A DNA stretch of 64,000 bases from Microbacterium gubbeenense DSM 15944 (GCF_000422745.1 NZ_KE383914.1:166686-230685), one strand, 5' to 3'; numbered from the stretch's first letter, positions 9,728 to 20,092 are shown. Notes: generated from the sequence alone by a model not told the origin. Translations and numbers: made by a program.

Positions 9728-10673
9728 CGCCACACCCACCGTCACCGTCCTCACCCGCAAGACGCGCGACAAGGGCGACCGCCCGAGCCTGTTCCGCCTG
9801 CTCCTGCGCGACGTCGGCGCGACGATCGCCGCCGCGGTCCTCATCATCGTGGTCCTATGCGCCCTGCTCGGCCCGCTGCTGCTCGGCGACATCGCGCAGC
9901 AGCAGGACCTCACCGCGCGCAATCTTCCGCCGTTCAGCTTCGCCGCGGGCTGGGAATTCGTGCTCGGCAGCGATTCGCTCGGCCGCAGCATGTTCGCGCG
10001 CATCGTCGCCGCGACGAGCACCACGCTCGGGGTCGCGGTCTCGGCGGTCGCGGTCTCGGCCGTCGTCGGATCGGCGTGGGGCATGTGGGCCGGTTTCCAC
10101 CGGGGCTGGCGCGAGAGCGTCTCGATGCGAATCGCCGACGTGATCATGAGCTTCCCGTCGCTGCTGCTCGCCGTCGTCATTCTGTACGTGTTCAACCCGA
10201 GCGCGGCGAACATCGTGCTCGTGCTCGCGATCACCAGGATCCCGATCTACCTCCGCACCGCTCGCGCCGACTCGGCCGAGCTGCGCTCGCGGATGTTCGT
10301 CGACGCAGCGCGCAACTTCGGAACGAAGCAGACGACGATCGTGTTCCGACACATCGTGCCGAACGTGCTGCCGACCCTCGTCACCCTCGCGACGCTCGAG
10401 CTCTGCTACGTGATGCTCGCCGAGTCGTCGCTGAGCTTCCTGGGCATCGGCATCCAGCCGCCCGACGTCAGCTGGGGCCTCATGGTCGCGCAGGGGCGTC
10501 AATACCTCACGGACGCGTGGTGGCAATCGGTTCTGCCCGGTGTTGCGATCGTGATCACGACCGTCGCCGCGAACATGCTCGCCGCCTGGTTGCGGCTCGC
10601 GACCGACCCGGGCCAGCGGTGGCGCCTACAGCAGAAGAAGGCGCGCAAGCGGATGATCGCCACGGTCTCCTGA
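9720..10673 (+). CDS. ABC importer permease, DppC type
   Basis: This 317-residue protein is the partner of the preceding permease. It has the DppC/OppC layout: a first helix (VGATIAAAVLIIVVLCALL), then FVLGSDSLGRSMFARI, the family's GTDxxGRD-like segment, and an EAA-type loop MFVDAARNFGTKQTTIVFRH that docks on the ATPase. The ATG at 9720 lies inside the last codons of the upstream gene, which fixes the start. It is followed after 3 nt by the TauE-like gene. Confidence 0.87.
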   Translation: MSDATPTVTVLTRKTRDKGDRPSLFRLLLRDVGATIAAAVLIIVVLCALLGPLLLGDIAQQQDLTARNLPPFSFAAGWEFVLGSDSLGRSMFARIVAATSTTLGVAVSAVAVSAVVGSAWGMWAGFHRGWRESVSMRIADVIMSFPSLLLAVVILYVFNPSAANIVLVLAITRIPIYLRTARADSAELRSRMFVDAARNFGTKQTTIVFRHIVPNVLPTLVTLATLELCYVMLAESSLSFLGIGIQPPDVSWGLMVAQGRQYLTDAWWQSVLPGVAIVITTVAANMLAAWLRLATDPGQRWRLQQKKARKRMIATVS

Positions 10674-10676
10674 GAC

Positions 10677-11408
10677 ATGGAGGCGCATGTCCTCATCCTG
10701 TTGGCCATCCCCGTCTTCGTCGCCGCGACGCTGCAGGGATCCATCGGGTTCGGCATGGGCATGGCCTCCGCGCCGTTCATTGCGATCGTCGACCCGGGGC
10801 TGCTGCCCGCGTCGATCATCATGCTGGCGATTGTCGTGAGCGGAACCGTGCTCCTCCTGGACCGCAGCGGTCTCGACTTCCGCGGCGCCAGCTGGGCGCT
10901 CGTCGGCCGCGTTCCGGGCAACATCATCGGCGCGGGCCTCGTGGTGATCATGTCGCCCGCCGTGCTCTCCTGGCTCGTCGCACTGACAGTGCTCGGCGGG
11001 ATCCTCGTGTCGATGCGCGGCTGGGAGCCGAGGGTCACGCGCACGACCCAGGCGATCGCGGGCGGCATGTCGGGGATCATGGGCACGACGACTTCCGTCG
11101 GCGGCGCGGCGATGTCGATCATCTGGCAGTCGTCGGAGGGGCCGAAGCTGCGTGGCACGATGGCCGCGTTCTTCCTTGCCGGGTCCACGCTGTCTCTCGC
11201 GACGCTGATTGCGTTCGGCGCGATCCCCCAGCGCGCGTTCGAGTTCGCGGCGTGGATGCTGATCCCGGCCCTCATCGGGATCGCCGTCTCACGGTTCATC
11301 AATCGCTATCTCAACCGGCAGCGCACGCGCGTGATCGCGCTGACCGCCTCGGCGCTCGGCGCGGGCGCCCTCATCGTGACGCAGGTCGTGGAGCTCGTCG
11401 CGTCTTAG
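10677..11408 (+). CDS. TauE/SafE-family membrane permease
   Basis: The 243-residue protein is almost entirely hydrophobic, with about eight membrane segments. AATLQGSIGFGMGMASAPF near residue 15 is the sequence repeated in TauE/SafE (DUF81) proteins, and GGMSGIMGTTTSVGGAAMS near 130 is the matching second half. Members move sulfite, sulfoacetate or other small organic anions across the membrane. It starts 3 nt after the DppC-type permease and is therefore probably co-transcribed with the importer, suggesting export or uptake of a sugar-acid-related anion. Its stop lies 2 nt from the convergent dehydrogenase stop. Confidence 0.8.
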   Translation: MEAHVLILLAIPVFVAATLQGSIGFGMGMASAPFIAIVDPGLLPASIIMLAIVVSGTVLLLDRSGLDFRGASWALVGRVPGNIIGAGLVVIMSPAVLSWLVALTVLGGILVSMRGWEPRVTRTTQAIAGGMSGIMGTTTSVGGAAMSIIWQSSEGPKLRGTMAAFFLAGSTLSLATLIAFGAIPQRAFEFAAWMLIPALIGIAVSRFINRYLNRQRTRVIALTASALGAGALIVTQVVELVAS

Positions 11409-11410
11409 GT

Positions 11411-12412
11411 TCAGCGCACGCGGCGCTCGAGCGGCAGCCCCTGATCGAGCAAGTCGATGTTGCGTGCGATGTCGGCAGCGCGCTGTTCGAAGACCTCGCG
11501 CGCATGGCCGGAGAAGTGGGGCGTGAGCACAGTGTTCTCGAGTGCGGCGAACCGCGAAACCGACTCGGGCGCGGTGGTGCCGCTCGGGGCGCCCCACCAC
11601 ACGTCGATTCCGGCCCCCGCGATCCGCCCGGCAGACAGCGCCTCGAAGAGCGCGTCCTCGTCGACGACCGGGCCGCGCGCGACGTTGATGAGGATCGCCT
11701 CCGGCCGCATCGCGTCGAAGGCCCCGGATCCGACGAGCCCTCGCGTCTCGCTCGTCAGCGGAACCGTGACGACCACGACATCGCTCTCGGCGAGGAGAGA
11801 AGCGAGCTCGCTCTCGGCGAGGAGAGAAGCGAGCTCGCTCTCGGCATAGATGCGATCGGCGCTGACCCCGTCGGGGAGCGGCTGATCCGGGCGACGCCTG
11901 GTCGCCACGACCCGCATGCCGAGGCCGGCCACGAGCCGCGCGACCGCCTGCCCGATCTCGCCGAAGCCGAGGATCCCTATCGTCGAGCCGCGCAGCGCGC
12001 TGTGGAACGGCGTTCCCGGGGCGGTGGCGACCGTGCGCCAGGTGCCCTCGCGCATCTGTCGATCCGCCTCGAGGGCGCGGCGGTTCAGCATCATCGCGAC
12101 CATGACGACGTGCTCGGCGATCGCGGATCCGTGGTTGCCCGTGTTGCAGACCGCGGCGTCCGCGGGAATCGCGTCCGCGTCGATCCGGTCGATGCCGGCG
12201 CCGGTCGCGTGAATGAGCCGCGCCGACGGCGCATCGGGCATATCCTCCGCGGTGAGCCGCGAGCACACGACGACATCCGCGCCGTCGAGCACCTCTCGCG
12301 GGGAGGAGTCGGCCGCGAAGCGCCACTCGTGCTCGCGCGCCGTCAACCGCAGGTGACCTGCGAACCCCGTGATGATGGGATCCGTCACGGCGATGCGCAG
12401 CGGGCTCACCAT
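11411..12412 (-). CDS. D-isomer-specific 2-hydroxyacid dehydrogenase with in-frame tandem duplication
   Basis: The 333-residue protein has the family signature: Rossmann motif LGFGEIGQAVARLVAGLG near residue 150, INVARGPVVDEDALFEAL with the catalytic Arg, and LTPHFSGHA with the catalytic His. The usual catalytic Glu position is replaced or shifted (IDVWWGAP instead of DVFxxEP), so activity may differ from standard members. A 9-residue unit (ELASLLAES) is present twice in tandem in the helix before VVVVTVPLT. The gene overlaps the upstream enolase-superfamily gene by 7 nt, so both belong to one aldarate operon. Substrate unknown. Confidence 0.82.
   Translation of the reverse strand: MVSPLRIAVTDPIITGFAGHLRLTAREHEWRFAADSSPREVLDGADVVVCSRLTAEDMPDAPSARLIHATGAGIDRIDADAIPADAAVCNTGNHGSAIAEHVVMVAMMLNRRALEADRQMREGTWRTVATAPGTPFHSALRGSTIGILGFGEIGQAVARLVAGLGMRVVATRRRPDQPLPDGVSADRIYAESELASLLAESELASLLAESDVVVVTVPLTSETRGLVGSGAFDAMRPEAILINVARGPVVDEDALFEALSAGRIAGAGIDVWWGAPSGTTAPESVSRFAALENTVLTPHFSGHAREVFEQRAADIARNIDLLDQGLPLERRVR
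11784..11837. repeat. 27-bp perfect tandem duplication inside a dehydrogenase gene
   Basis: The 27-bp unit at 11784-11810 is repeated exactly at 11811-11837, and the first 8 bases recur again after that. It adds nine residues (ELASLLAES) in frame to the 2-hydroxyacid dehydrogenase. Confidence 0.95.
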
Positions 12413-13719
12413 CGCGGCGACGTGTTCGTGAAGGCGGGATCGAACCGCTGCATGTACCCGGTGTCGTCGCGCTCGCGGATGCCGCAGTCGATGTACTGCC
12501 GGTGCAGCTTCTGGAGCAGATCCTCGTCGAGCTCGACGCCGAGGCCGGGAGCGGTGGGCACCGCGAGCGATCCGCTCTCAAACTCCAGCGCGCCGGGCGC
12601 GATCACGTCTTCGTCCGCGCGCTTCCACGGCCAGTGCGTGTCACAGGCGTAGTCGAGCACGGGCGTCGCGCCGGCGAGGTGGGTCATGGCGGCGAGGCTG
12701 ATGCCGAGGTGCGAGTTCGAGTGCATCGACAGGCCCCAGCCGAGCGTCTCGGAGATGCCGCCGAGCAGCTTCGACCGCTCGAAGCCGCCCCAGAAGTGGT
12801 GGTCGCTCAGCACGATGTCGATCGCGCCGAGGCGGACGGCTTCCTTGATGTGGTCGAACGCGACGACCCACATGTTCGTCGCGAGCGGCAGATCGGTGTG
12901 CCGGCGCACCTCGGCCATCTTCTCGAGGCTGTTCGTCGGGTCCTCGAGGTACTCGAGCACGTCCTTCAAAGAGTCGGCGACGCGGATCGACGTCGCGACC
13001 GTCCATGCGCCGTTCGGATCGATGCGCAGGGGCATGTCGGGAAACGCCTCGCGCAGCGCGAGGACGGCGGCGATCTCCTGGTCGGGCTCGAACACGCCTC
13101 CCTTGAGCTTCAAGGCGCCGAAGCCGTACTCGTCGACGATGCGGCGGGCCTGCTCGACGATGCCCTCGGGGGTGAGCGCCTCGCCCCAGCTGTCGGGCTC
13201 ATCGCCCGGATGGCCCGCCCACTTATAGAAGAGGTAGCCGCTGAACGGGACCGCATCGCGCACGCGACCGCCGAGCAGCTCGCTCACGGGAACGCCGAGG
13301 ATCTTGCCGCGGGCGTCGAAGGAGGCCACGTCGAACGGGCTGAGCGCGCGATCGGCGGTGCTCGTCCCCGTCACCATGCCGGACATGCCGTGGCCGCCCG
13401 CGGTCGTATCGGCGGTGACGGCCGCCGTCACTCGGGTGCGGAGGTCGTTGGTCGCGAACACGTCGCACCCGAGCACGCGATCGGCCGCCTTCGCGAGGCG
13501 GGTGAGGTGCGCCTCGTCGCCGTACGTCTCGCCGAGGCCGGTCACACCGGATGCGGTGTGGATCTGCACGATCGCGCGCAGAGCGAACGGCTCGTGCACG
13601 CCGACGGTGTTCAGCAGCGGCGTATCGTGAAACGCGACGGGCGTGATCCGGATCTCGCGGATCGCGTGCTCGGAGACCGCCGTCGCGCTCGGCAGAGACA
13701 CCAGAATTTCGTCGGACAT
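12406..13719 (-). CDS. Glucarate dehydratase-like enolase-superfamily enzyme, copy 2
   Basis: This 437-residue enolase-superfamily protein has the same residue pattern as the gene at 2874: KLKGG (Lys204, Lys206), DPNG (Asp234), LEDP (Glu259), TNMW (Asn282), LSDHHFW (Asp306) and SMHSNSHLG with His333. It is clearly divergent from copy 1, so it may act on a different aldarate (for example galactarate or idarate) or be an isozyme. It is transcribed away from the LysR gene and translated just ahead of, and overlapping, the 2-hydroxyacid dehydrogenase. The ATG at 13719 follows GGAGG on the coding strand. Confidence 0.85.
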   Translation of the reverse strand: MSDEILVSLPSATAVSEHAIREIRITPVAFHDTPLLNTVGVHEPFALRAIVQIHTASGVTGLGETYGDEAHLTRLAKAADRVLGCDVFATNDLRTRVTAAVTADTTAGGHGMSGMVTGTSTADRALSPFDVASFDARGKILGVPVSELLGGRVRDAVPFSGYLFYKWAGHPGDEPDSWGEALTPEGIVEQARRIVDEYGFGALKLKGGVFEPDQEIAAVLALREAFPDMPLRIDPNGAWTVATSIRVADSLKDVLEYLEDPTNSLEKMAEVRRHTDLPLATNMWVVAFDHIKEAVRLGAIDIVLSDHHFWGGFERSKLLGGISETLGWGLSMHSNSHLGISLAAMTHLAGATPVLDYACDTHWPWKRADEDVIAPGALEFESGSLAVPTAPGLGVELDEDLLQKLHRQYIDCGIRERDDTGYMQRFDPAFTNTSPRW

Positions 13720-13819
13720 CGAGCCTCCACATCGTCGTGCACCTCTTTTCCGAACCTATGGTTGTGTTTAATGCCGTGTCAAACCAAAATGAGCACAGAT
13801 CAATGTCGGGAGTGAATCG
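13720..13819. promoter_or_regulatory. Divergent promoter region of gudD copy 2 and lysR
   Basis: On the reverse strand a perfect -35 TTGACA (bases 13777-13782) is followed by a poorly matching -10 region near ATAGGT. GATCAATG at 13797-13804 repeats the core found upstream of the importer. Divergent placement beside a LysR gene is the classic arrangement for LysR-controlled promoters. Confidence 0.5.
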
Positions 13820-14749
13820 ATGATTTCGTTGGTACAGCTCGAGTGCTTCATCGCCGTCGCGGAAGAGCTGCACTTCGGCGCAGCCGCCTCGCGGCTCAAG
13901 ATGACGCAGCCGCCGCTCAGTCGACAGATCCAGCAGCTCGAGCGCGAGCTCGAGACGCAATTGTTCTCGCGCACGAGCCGCCGCGTCGAGCTCACCCAGG
14001 CGGGTCGGGCGCTGCTGCCCAGCGCCCGGCGCCTCATCGACCTGGCCGCAAAGGCCGTCGCCGACGTGAAGTCGGTCGGCAAGGGTGCCGCGGGCACCCT
14101 GACGATCGCATACACGGCCATGGCGGGGCAGGCCGTGATACCTCGGCTCATGCGGCGCGCGTCGACGGCGCTGCCCGACGTCTCCCTGCTGCTCAGGGAG
14201 ATGGTCACGCTCGAACAGGTCGACGCGATCGAGAAGGGAACGGTCGATGTCGGGCTAGTGCGCCCCCTGTTGTCGCGCCCGCAGCTCGAGAGCCGCCCCG
14301 TCTACCGGGAGAAGCTCGTCGTCGCGGTGCCGTCGGATTCGGTGCTGGCCGAACGGGGAGATCCCGCGCGCCTCATCGATCTCCTGGACGAGCCGCTGCT
14401 CATGTACTCCCCGGGCGTCGCGCGCTACTTCCACGACCTCCTACTGTCGATGTTCGTCGCGAGCGGCGTGCATCCGCGCATCTCGCAGTACGCCGGGCAG
14501 ATCCCGACGCTGCTCGCCCTCGTGAGCGCCGGGCTCGGCGTCGCGCTCGTGCCCGAGTCGGCCTCGCGCATCTGCCCCGACACCGTCGCGCTGCTGCCCG
14601 TGAGCGAGAAGGATCCGTCGGATCGGGTCAACCGCGTCGAGCTCGACATCGCGTGGAGCCGCGAGACGCAGAACCCGCTCGTGCCCGCGATCCTGGCGCT
14701 GATCGATGAAGAGGGCGGCGACGTCGCCATCGATGCATTGGGTGCATAG
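13820..14749 (+). CDS. LysR-family transcriptional regulator
   Basis: The 309-residue product starts with the LysR winged helix-turn-helix (residues 1-62: ECFIAVAEELHFGAAASRLK, TQPPLSRQIQQLERELE, LFSRTSRRVELTQAG), then a linker helix and a two-lobed effector domain beginning near residue 92 (LTIAYTAMAGQAVIPRLM). It is divergent from gudD copy 2 and next to the importer ATPase gene, so it probably senses an aldarate or a breakdown intermediate and controls this locus. ATG at 13820 is the only start that preserves the HTH. Confidence 0.88.
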   Translation: MISLVQLECFIAVAEELHFGAAASRLKMTQPPLSRQIQQLERELETQLFSRTSRRVELTQAGRALLPSARRLIDLAAKAVADVKSVGKGAAGTLTIAYTAMAGQAVIPRLMRRASTALPDVSLLLREMVTLEQVDAIEKGTVDVGLVRPLLSRPQLESRPVYREKLVVAVPSDSVLAERGDPARLIDLLDEPLLMYSPGVARYFHDLLLSMFVASGVHPRISQYAGQIPTLLALVSAGLGVALVPESASRICPDTVALLPVSEKDPSDRVNRVELDIAWSRETQNPLVPAILALIDEEGGDVAIDALGA

Positions 14750-14836
14750 TGTCATGCCCAACTAGCTGTTGATCGGAAGGATCGCGCGGCATAGCGTGAG
14801 CATCATCGCCCGTGCGCTCAACGAGGAGGACGCCTC

Positions 14837-16471
<1,635 letters not shown>

Positions 16472-16509
16472 GAACGGCCCGTTGGGGCGCTATCACCGCG
16501 ATCCCGTAA

Positions 16510-16530
16510 CTTGAGTCGGCTCGTATCAAG
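16510..16530. promoter_or_regulatory. HAIR-type HspR operator 1
   Basis: CTTGAGT (16510-16516), 7-bp spacer, TATCAAG (16524-16530). This matches the HspR inverted repeat CTTGAGT-N7-ACTCAAG with two mismatches in the right arm. It lies just upstream of the dnaK promoter -35 box. Confidence 0.8.
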
Positions 16531-16535
16531 TCGGA

Positions 16536-16556
16536 CTTGACGCAGCTCGACTCAGG
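16536..16556. promoter_or_regulatory. HAIR-type HspR operator 2
   Basis: CTTGACG (16536-16542), 7-bp spacer, ACTCAGG (16550-16556). Three mismatches from the consensus inverted repeat. It covers the -35 box and spacer of the dnaK promoter. Confidence 0.8.
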
Positions 16557-16565
16557 TTCTATGCT
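16537..16565 (+). promoter_or_regulatory. Sigma-70 promoter of the dnaK operon
   Basis: -35 TTGACG (16537-16542), 17-bp spacer, -10 TATGCT (16560-16565). The promoter is embedded in the HAIR operators, so HspR binding would block RNA polymerase, as known for dnaK operons in actinobacteria. Confidence 0.82.
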
Positions 16566-16584
16566 TGAGCCATCGCGACTCAAG
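16564..16584. promoter_or_regulatory. HAIR-type HspR operator 3
   Basis: CTTGAGC (16564-16570), 7-bp spacer, ACTCAAG (16578-16584). One mismatch from the consensus, the best site of the three, placed over the transcription start region. Confidence 0.9.
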
Positions 16585-16623
16585 TCTCGCGAGTGAACTT
16601 GTCTCAACGAAACGGAGCTGAAC

Positions 16624-18471
16624 ATGGCACGTGCTGTAGGTATCGACCTCGGAACGACGAACTCGGTTGTCTCTGTCCTGGAAGGCGGCGAGCCGAAGGT
16701 CATCGCCAACGCCGAGGGCATGCGCACGACCCCGTCGGTCGTCGCATTCGCAAAGGACGGCGAGGTGCTGGTCGGCGAGACCGCGAAGCGCCAGGCGGTC
16801 ACCAACGTCGACAACACGATCGCGTCGGTCAAGCGCCACATGGGCACCGACTGGTCGTTCGAGGCCGAGGGCAAGAAGTACACGCCGCAGGAGATCTCGG
16901 CGCGCATCCTTCAGAAGCTGAAGCGCGACGCCGAGCAGTACCTGGGCGACACCGTGACCGACGCGGTCGTCACGGTTCCCGCGTACTTCAACGACGCCGA
17001 GCGCCAGGCCACGAAGGAGGCCGGCGAGATCGCGGGCCTCAACGTGCTGCGCATCGTCAACGAGCCCACCGCGGCCGCGCTCGCGTACGGTCTCGACAAG
17101 GGCCAGGAGGACGAGCTGATCCTCGTCTTCGACCTCGGCGGCGGAACGTTCGACGTCTCGCTCCTCGAGGTGGGCAAGGACGACGACTTCTCGACGATCC
17201 AGGTGCGCGCCACCTCGGGAGACAACCGCTTGGGCGGCGACGACTGGGACCAGCGGGTCGTCGAGTATCTGCAGAAGCAGTTCAAGGACACGACGGGCGT
17301 CGACGTCTCGGGCGACAAGATCGCGCTCCAGCGCCTCAAGGAGGCCGCTGAGCAGGCGAAGAAGGAGCTCTCGAGCTCGGCATCGACCACGATCAGCTTG
17401 CCGTACCTCTCGCTCACGGCGGAGGGCCCCGCATCGCTCCAGGAGACGCTGACGCGCGCCAAGTTCGAGGACCTCACGAAGGATCTCGTCGAGCGCACGA
17501 AGAAGCCGTTCCAGGACGTCATCAAGGAAGCGGGCGTGTCGCTCAGCGAGATCGCGCACGTCGTTCTCGTCGGCGGATCCACGCGCATGCCCTCGATCGC
17601 CGAGCTCGTGAAGCAGGAGACGGGCAAGGAGGCGAACAAGGGTGTGAACCCGGATGAGGTCGTCGCCGTCGGCGCCGCGCTGCAGGCCGGCGTGCTGAAG
17701 GGCGAGCGCAAGGACGTTCTGCTCATCGACGTGACCCCGCTGTCGCTCGGCATCGAGACCAAGGGCGGCGTGATGACGAAGCTCATCGAGCGCAACACCG
17801 CGATCCCGACCAAGCGCAGCGAGACCTTCACCACGGCCGAGGACAACCAGCCCTCCGTCGCGATCCAGGTCTTCCAGGGCGAGCGCGAGTTCACGAGCGA
17901 CAACAAGCCGCTCGGCACGTTCGAGCTCACCGGAATCGCCCCCGCGCCCCGCGGCATGCCGCAGGTCGAGGTCACCTTCGACATCGACGCGAACGGCATC
18001 GTTCACGTCTCGGCGAAGGACAAGGGCACCGGCAAGGAGCAGTCGATGACGATCACGGGCGGTTCCTCGCTCGGCAAGGAAGACATCGACCGCATGGTGC
18101 GCGAGGCCGAGGAGAACGCCGAGTCGGACAAGAAGCGCCGCGAGGCCGCCGACACGCGCAACCAGGCCGAGACGCTCGCGTACTCGGTCGACAAGCTCCT
18201 CACCGACAACGACGAGAAGCTTCCCGTCGACGTCAAGGAGTCGGTCAAGGCCGATGTCGATGCGCTGAAGGCCGCGCTCGCCGGCGATGACGACGACGCC
18301 GTGAAGTCGGCGCTCGACAAGCTGAACGAGTCGCAGACCAAGCTCGGCGAGGCGATCTACGCCCAGTCGCAGGAGGAAACGAACGAGGCACCGGCCGAGG
18401 AGTCCGCGTCGGATGACGAAGACGTGGTGGACGCCGAGGTCGTCGACGACGAAGAGGACGAGAAGAAGTAA
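16624..18471 (+). CDS. dnaK: Chaperone DnaK (Hsp70)
   Basis: The 615-residue Hsp70 binds ATP in its N-terminal domain and unfolded peptides in its C-terminal domain. Signature motifs are [19 protein letters not shown] at the start, [17 protein letters not shown] near residue 165 and [16 protein letters not shown] near 320. The substrate-binding domain follows [11 protein letters not shown], and the tail is strongly acidic ([19 protein letters not shown]). Length and motifs match actinobacterial DnaK. It heads the heat-shock operon, with a HAIR-regulated promoter. Its TAA overlaps the ATG of grpE by one base. Confidence 0.98.
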   Translation: MARAVGIDLGTTNSVVSVLEGGEPKVIANAEGMRTTPSVVAFAKDGEVLVGETAKRQAVTNVDNTIASVKRHMGTDWSFEAEGKKYTPQEISARILQKLKRDAEQYLGDTVTDAVVTVPAYFNDAERQATKEAGEIAGLNVLRIVNEPTAAALAYGLDKGQEDELILVFDLGGGTFDVSLLEVGKDDDFSTIQVRATSGDNRLGGDDWDQRVVEYLQKQFKDTTGVDVSGDKIALQRLKEAAEQAKKELSSSASTTISLPYLSLTAEGPASLQETLTRAKFEDLTKDLVERTKKPFQDVIKEAGVSLSEIAHVVLVGGSTRMPSIAELVKQETGKEANKGVNPDEVVAVGAALQAGVLKGERKDVLLIDVTPLSLGIETKGGVMTKLIERNTAIPTKRSETFTTAEDNQPSVAIQVFQGEREFTSDNKPLGTFELTGIAPAPRGMPQVEVTFDIDANGIVHVSAKDKGTGKEQSMTITGGSSLGKEDIDRMVREAEENAESDKKRREAADTRNQAETLAYSVDKLLTDNDEKLPVDVKESVKADVDALKAALAGDDDDAVKSALDKLNESQTKLGEAIYAQSQEETNEAPAEESASDDEDVVDAEVVDDEEDEKK

Positions 18472-19073
18472 TGACCGACCAGGACCCGACCTCGCCGAAC
18501 GACGGCGAAGACCAGGTCCAGCCGGACGCCGAGGCGGGGGCCGCAGAAGCCCCCGCCTCCGGCGAATCCGCTGAGACCTCATCCGATGATCTGACGATCG
18601 ACGAGATCCTCGACGCGGAGCAGACCGACGAGGCCGTCGAGCAGGACAAGAGCGACTACGAGACGCAGCTCCTGCACGACCTCAAGCGCATTCAGGCCGA
18701 GTACGCGAACTACCGTCGCCGGACCGACGAGCAGCGCCAGATCGAGATCGATCGCGCGAAGGGGGCCGTCGCGAAGCGGCTGCTGCCCGTGCTCGACGAC
18801 CTCGATCGCGCCGCGAAGCACGGCGACCTCGCTGAGGGATCCGCGTTCGCGCTCGTCGCCGACAAGATGCGGGTCGTCGCGACCGAGTCCGGCCTCGTCG
18901 CATACGGCGAAGTGGGCGACGTGTTCGACCCGCAGCAGCACGAAGCCGTCTTCCAGGCGCCCACCCCGGGTGCCACCGAGACGACGATCCTCGAGGTCGT
19001 CGAGGTCGGATATCGCCTCGGCGATGTCGAACTGCGCCCGGCCAAGGTGGTCGTGGCCGTTCCGGCCGAATAA
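18471..19073 (+). CDS. grpE: Nucleotide exchange factor GrpE
   Basis: This 200-residue protein releases ADP from DnaK. After a disordered acidic N-terminus of about 55 residues comes the long dimerising helix (ETQLLHDLKRIQAEYANYRR) and the beta-rich C-terminal domain (EAVFQAPTPGATETTILEVV, VELRPAKVVV) that contacts DnaK. The ATG at 18471 overlaps the dnaK stop (TAATG), so it is translationally coupled to its partner. Confidence 0.96.
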   Translation: MTDQDPTSPNDGEDQVQPDAEAGAAEAPASGESAETSSDDLTIDEILDAEQTDEAVEQDKSDYETQLLHDLKRIQAEYANYRRRTDEQRQIEIDRAKGAVAKRLLPVLDDLDRAAKHGDLAEGSAFALVADKMRVVATESGLVAYGEVGDVFDPQQHEAVFQAPTPGATETTILEVVEVGYRLGDVELRPAKVVVAVPAE

Positions 19074-19090
19074 CGGGAAGAAGGCGATCG

Positions 19091-20035
19091 ATGGCCAGCC
19101 AAGACTGGTTCGACAAGGACTTCTATCGCACGCTCGGCGTCTCCAAGGACGTCGATCAGTCCGAATTGAAGAAGGTCTACCGCAAGCTCGCCCGCACGTA
19201 TCACCCGGATTCGAATCCGGGTGATACGGCCGCCGAAGCGAAGTTCAAGGAGATCAGCGAGGCGTACGCTGTCCTGTCGGACGTCGAGCAGCGTAAGGAG
19301 TATGACGAGCTCCGTGCGATGGGTTCGGGCGCGCGCTTCACGGCGGGCGGATCCGGATCCGGCGGCTTCGAAGACGTCTTCAGCCGCTTCTCGCGCGGCG
19401 GCGGCGGATCCCCCGACTTCGACGACATCTTCTCGATGTTCAACAGTCAGGGTGGGGGCGGCCGTCGCGGCGGCTTCGGCGGATTCGGCGGGCCCCAGAA
19501 GGGCGCCGACGTGCGGGCGCGCACGACGATCGACTTCCTCGACGCCGCGAAGGGCGAGACCATCTCGCTCAAGGGCGAGGACGGCAAGCCGTTCAAGGTG
19601 AAGATCCCCGCCGGCGTCGCCGACGGTCAGAAGATCCGGCTGCGCGGCCGCGGGCGCCCCTCGCCCAACGGCGGCGAGTCAGGCGACATCGTCGTCGAGG
19701 TCGCAGTCCGGCCCCACCGCGTGTTCTCGCGCGACGGCAGAAATCTGCGGCTCACGGTGCCGGTGACGTTCACCGAGGCCGTGCTCGGCACGACCATCGA
19801 GGTGCCGACGGTGGACGGCGCGACCGTGAAGCTTCGCGTCGCGCCGGGAACGCCGTCGGGTCGCGTGCTGCGGGTGAAGGGTCGCGGCATCAAGACGTCG
19901 AAGGGCACGGGTGACCTGCTCGCTGAGGTCGAGGTGGCCGTACCGGATCACCTGACCGACGAGCAGAAGGCCGCACTCGAGGCGTACCGAGCCGTCGAAC
20001 CGAACGAGAACCCCCGTTCGGCCCTGTTCCTCTGA
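19091..20035 (+). CDS. dnaJ: J-domain co-chaperone DnaJ, zinc-finger-less (CbpA/DnaJ2-like)
   Basis: The 314-residue co-chaperone stimulates the DnaK ATPase. The J domain occupies residues 1-75 with the essential HPD motif (TYHPDSNPG). A Gly/Phe-rich region follows to about residue 145, then two beta-barrel substrate-binding domains (DVRARTTIDFLDAAKGETI, then RNLRLTVPVTFTEAVLGTTI). The four CxxCxGxG zinc motifs of classical DnaJ are absent, as is common for the dnaJ linked to dnaK in actinobacteria. GAAGAAGG precedes the ATG. A 32-bp perfect palindrome lies across the HPD codons. Confidence 0.94.
   Translation: MASQDWFDKDFYRTLGVSKDVDQSELKKVYRKLARTYHPDSNPGDTAAEAKFKEISEAYAVLSDVEQRKEYDELRAMGSGARFTAGGSGSGGFEDVFSRFSRGGGGSPDFDDIFSMFNSQGGGGRRGGFGGFGGPQKGADVRARTTIDFLDAAKGETISLKGEDGKPFKVKIPAGVADGQKIRLRGRGRPSPNGGESGDIVVEVAVRPHRVFSRDGRNLRLTVPVTFTEAVLGTTIEVPTVDGATVKLRVAPGTPSGRVLRVKGRGIKTSKGTGDLLAEVEVAVPDHLTDEQKAALEAYRAVEPNENPRSALFL
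19197..19228. repeat. 32-bp perfect palindrome inside dnaJ
   Basis: Bases 19197-19212 and 19213-19228 are exact reverse complements with no spacer, centred on TTCGAA. The stretch codes for TYHPDSNPGDT, the catalytic loop of the J domain, so both protein and DNA symmetry are satisfied. Confidence 0.95.
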
Positions 20036-20041
20036 TGACCG

Positions 20042-20092
20042 TGTCCCCGTTGGTGTCGGAATGGCGCCGCCATTCCGACACCAACGGGGACA
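20042..20092. terminator. 51-nt near-perfect palindrome between dnaJ and hspR
   Basis: Two perfect 25-bp arms (20042-20066 and 20068-20092) are separated by one base. It lies in the 89-nt gap after the dnaJ stop and before the hspR ribosome binding site. There is no T tract. It could end or slow most dnaKJ transcripts, or protect the upstream mRNA, setting a lower hspR level; this is inference. Confidence 0.6.

Noticed and set aside
6953..10234. Very long open frame on the reverse strand opposite the ABC importer genes
   Set aside because: It is rich in Arg, Ala, Gly and His with no domain, and lies opposite well-supported transporter genes; in DNA of this GC content such antisense frames are expected.
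19091..20035. Classical zinc-finger DnaJ
   Set aside because: No CxxCxGxG repeats are present; the Gly-rich region leads directly to the C-terminal beta domains.
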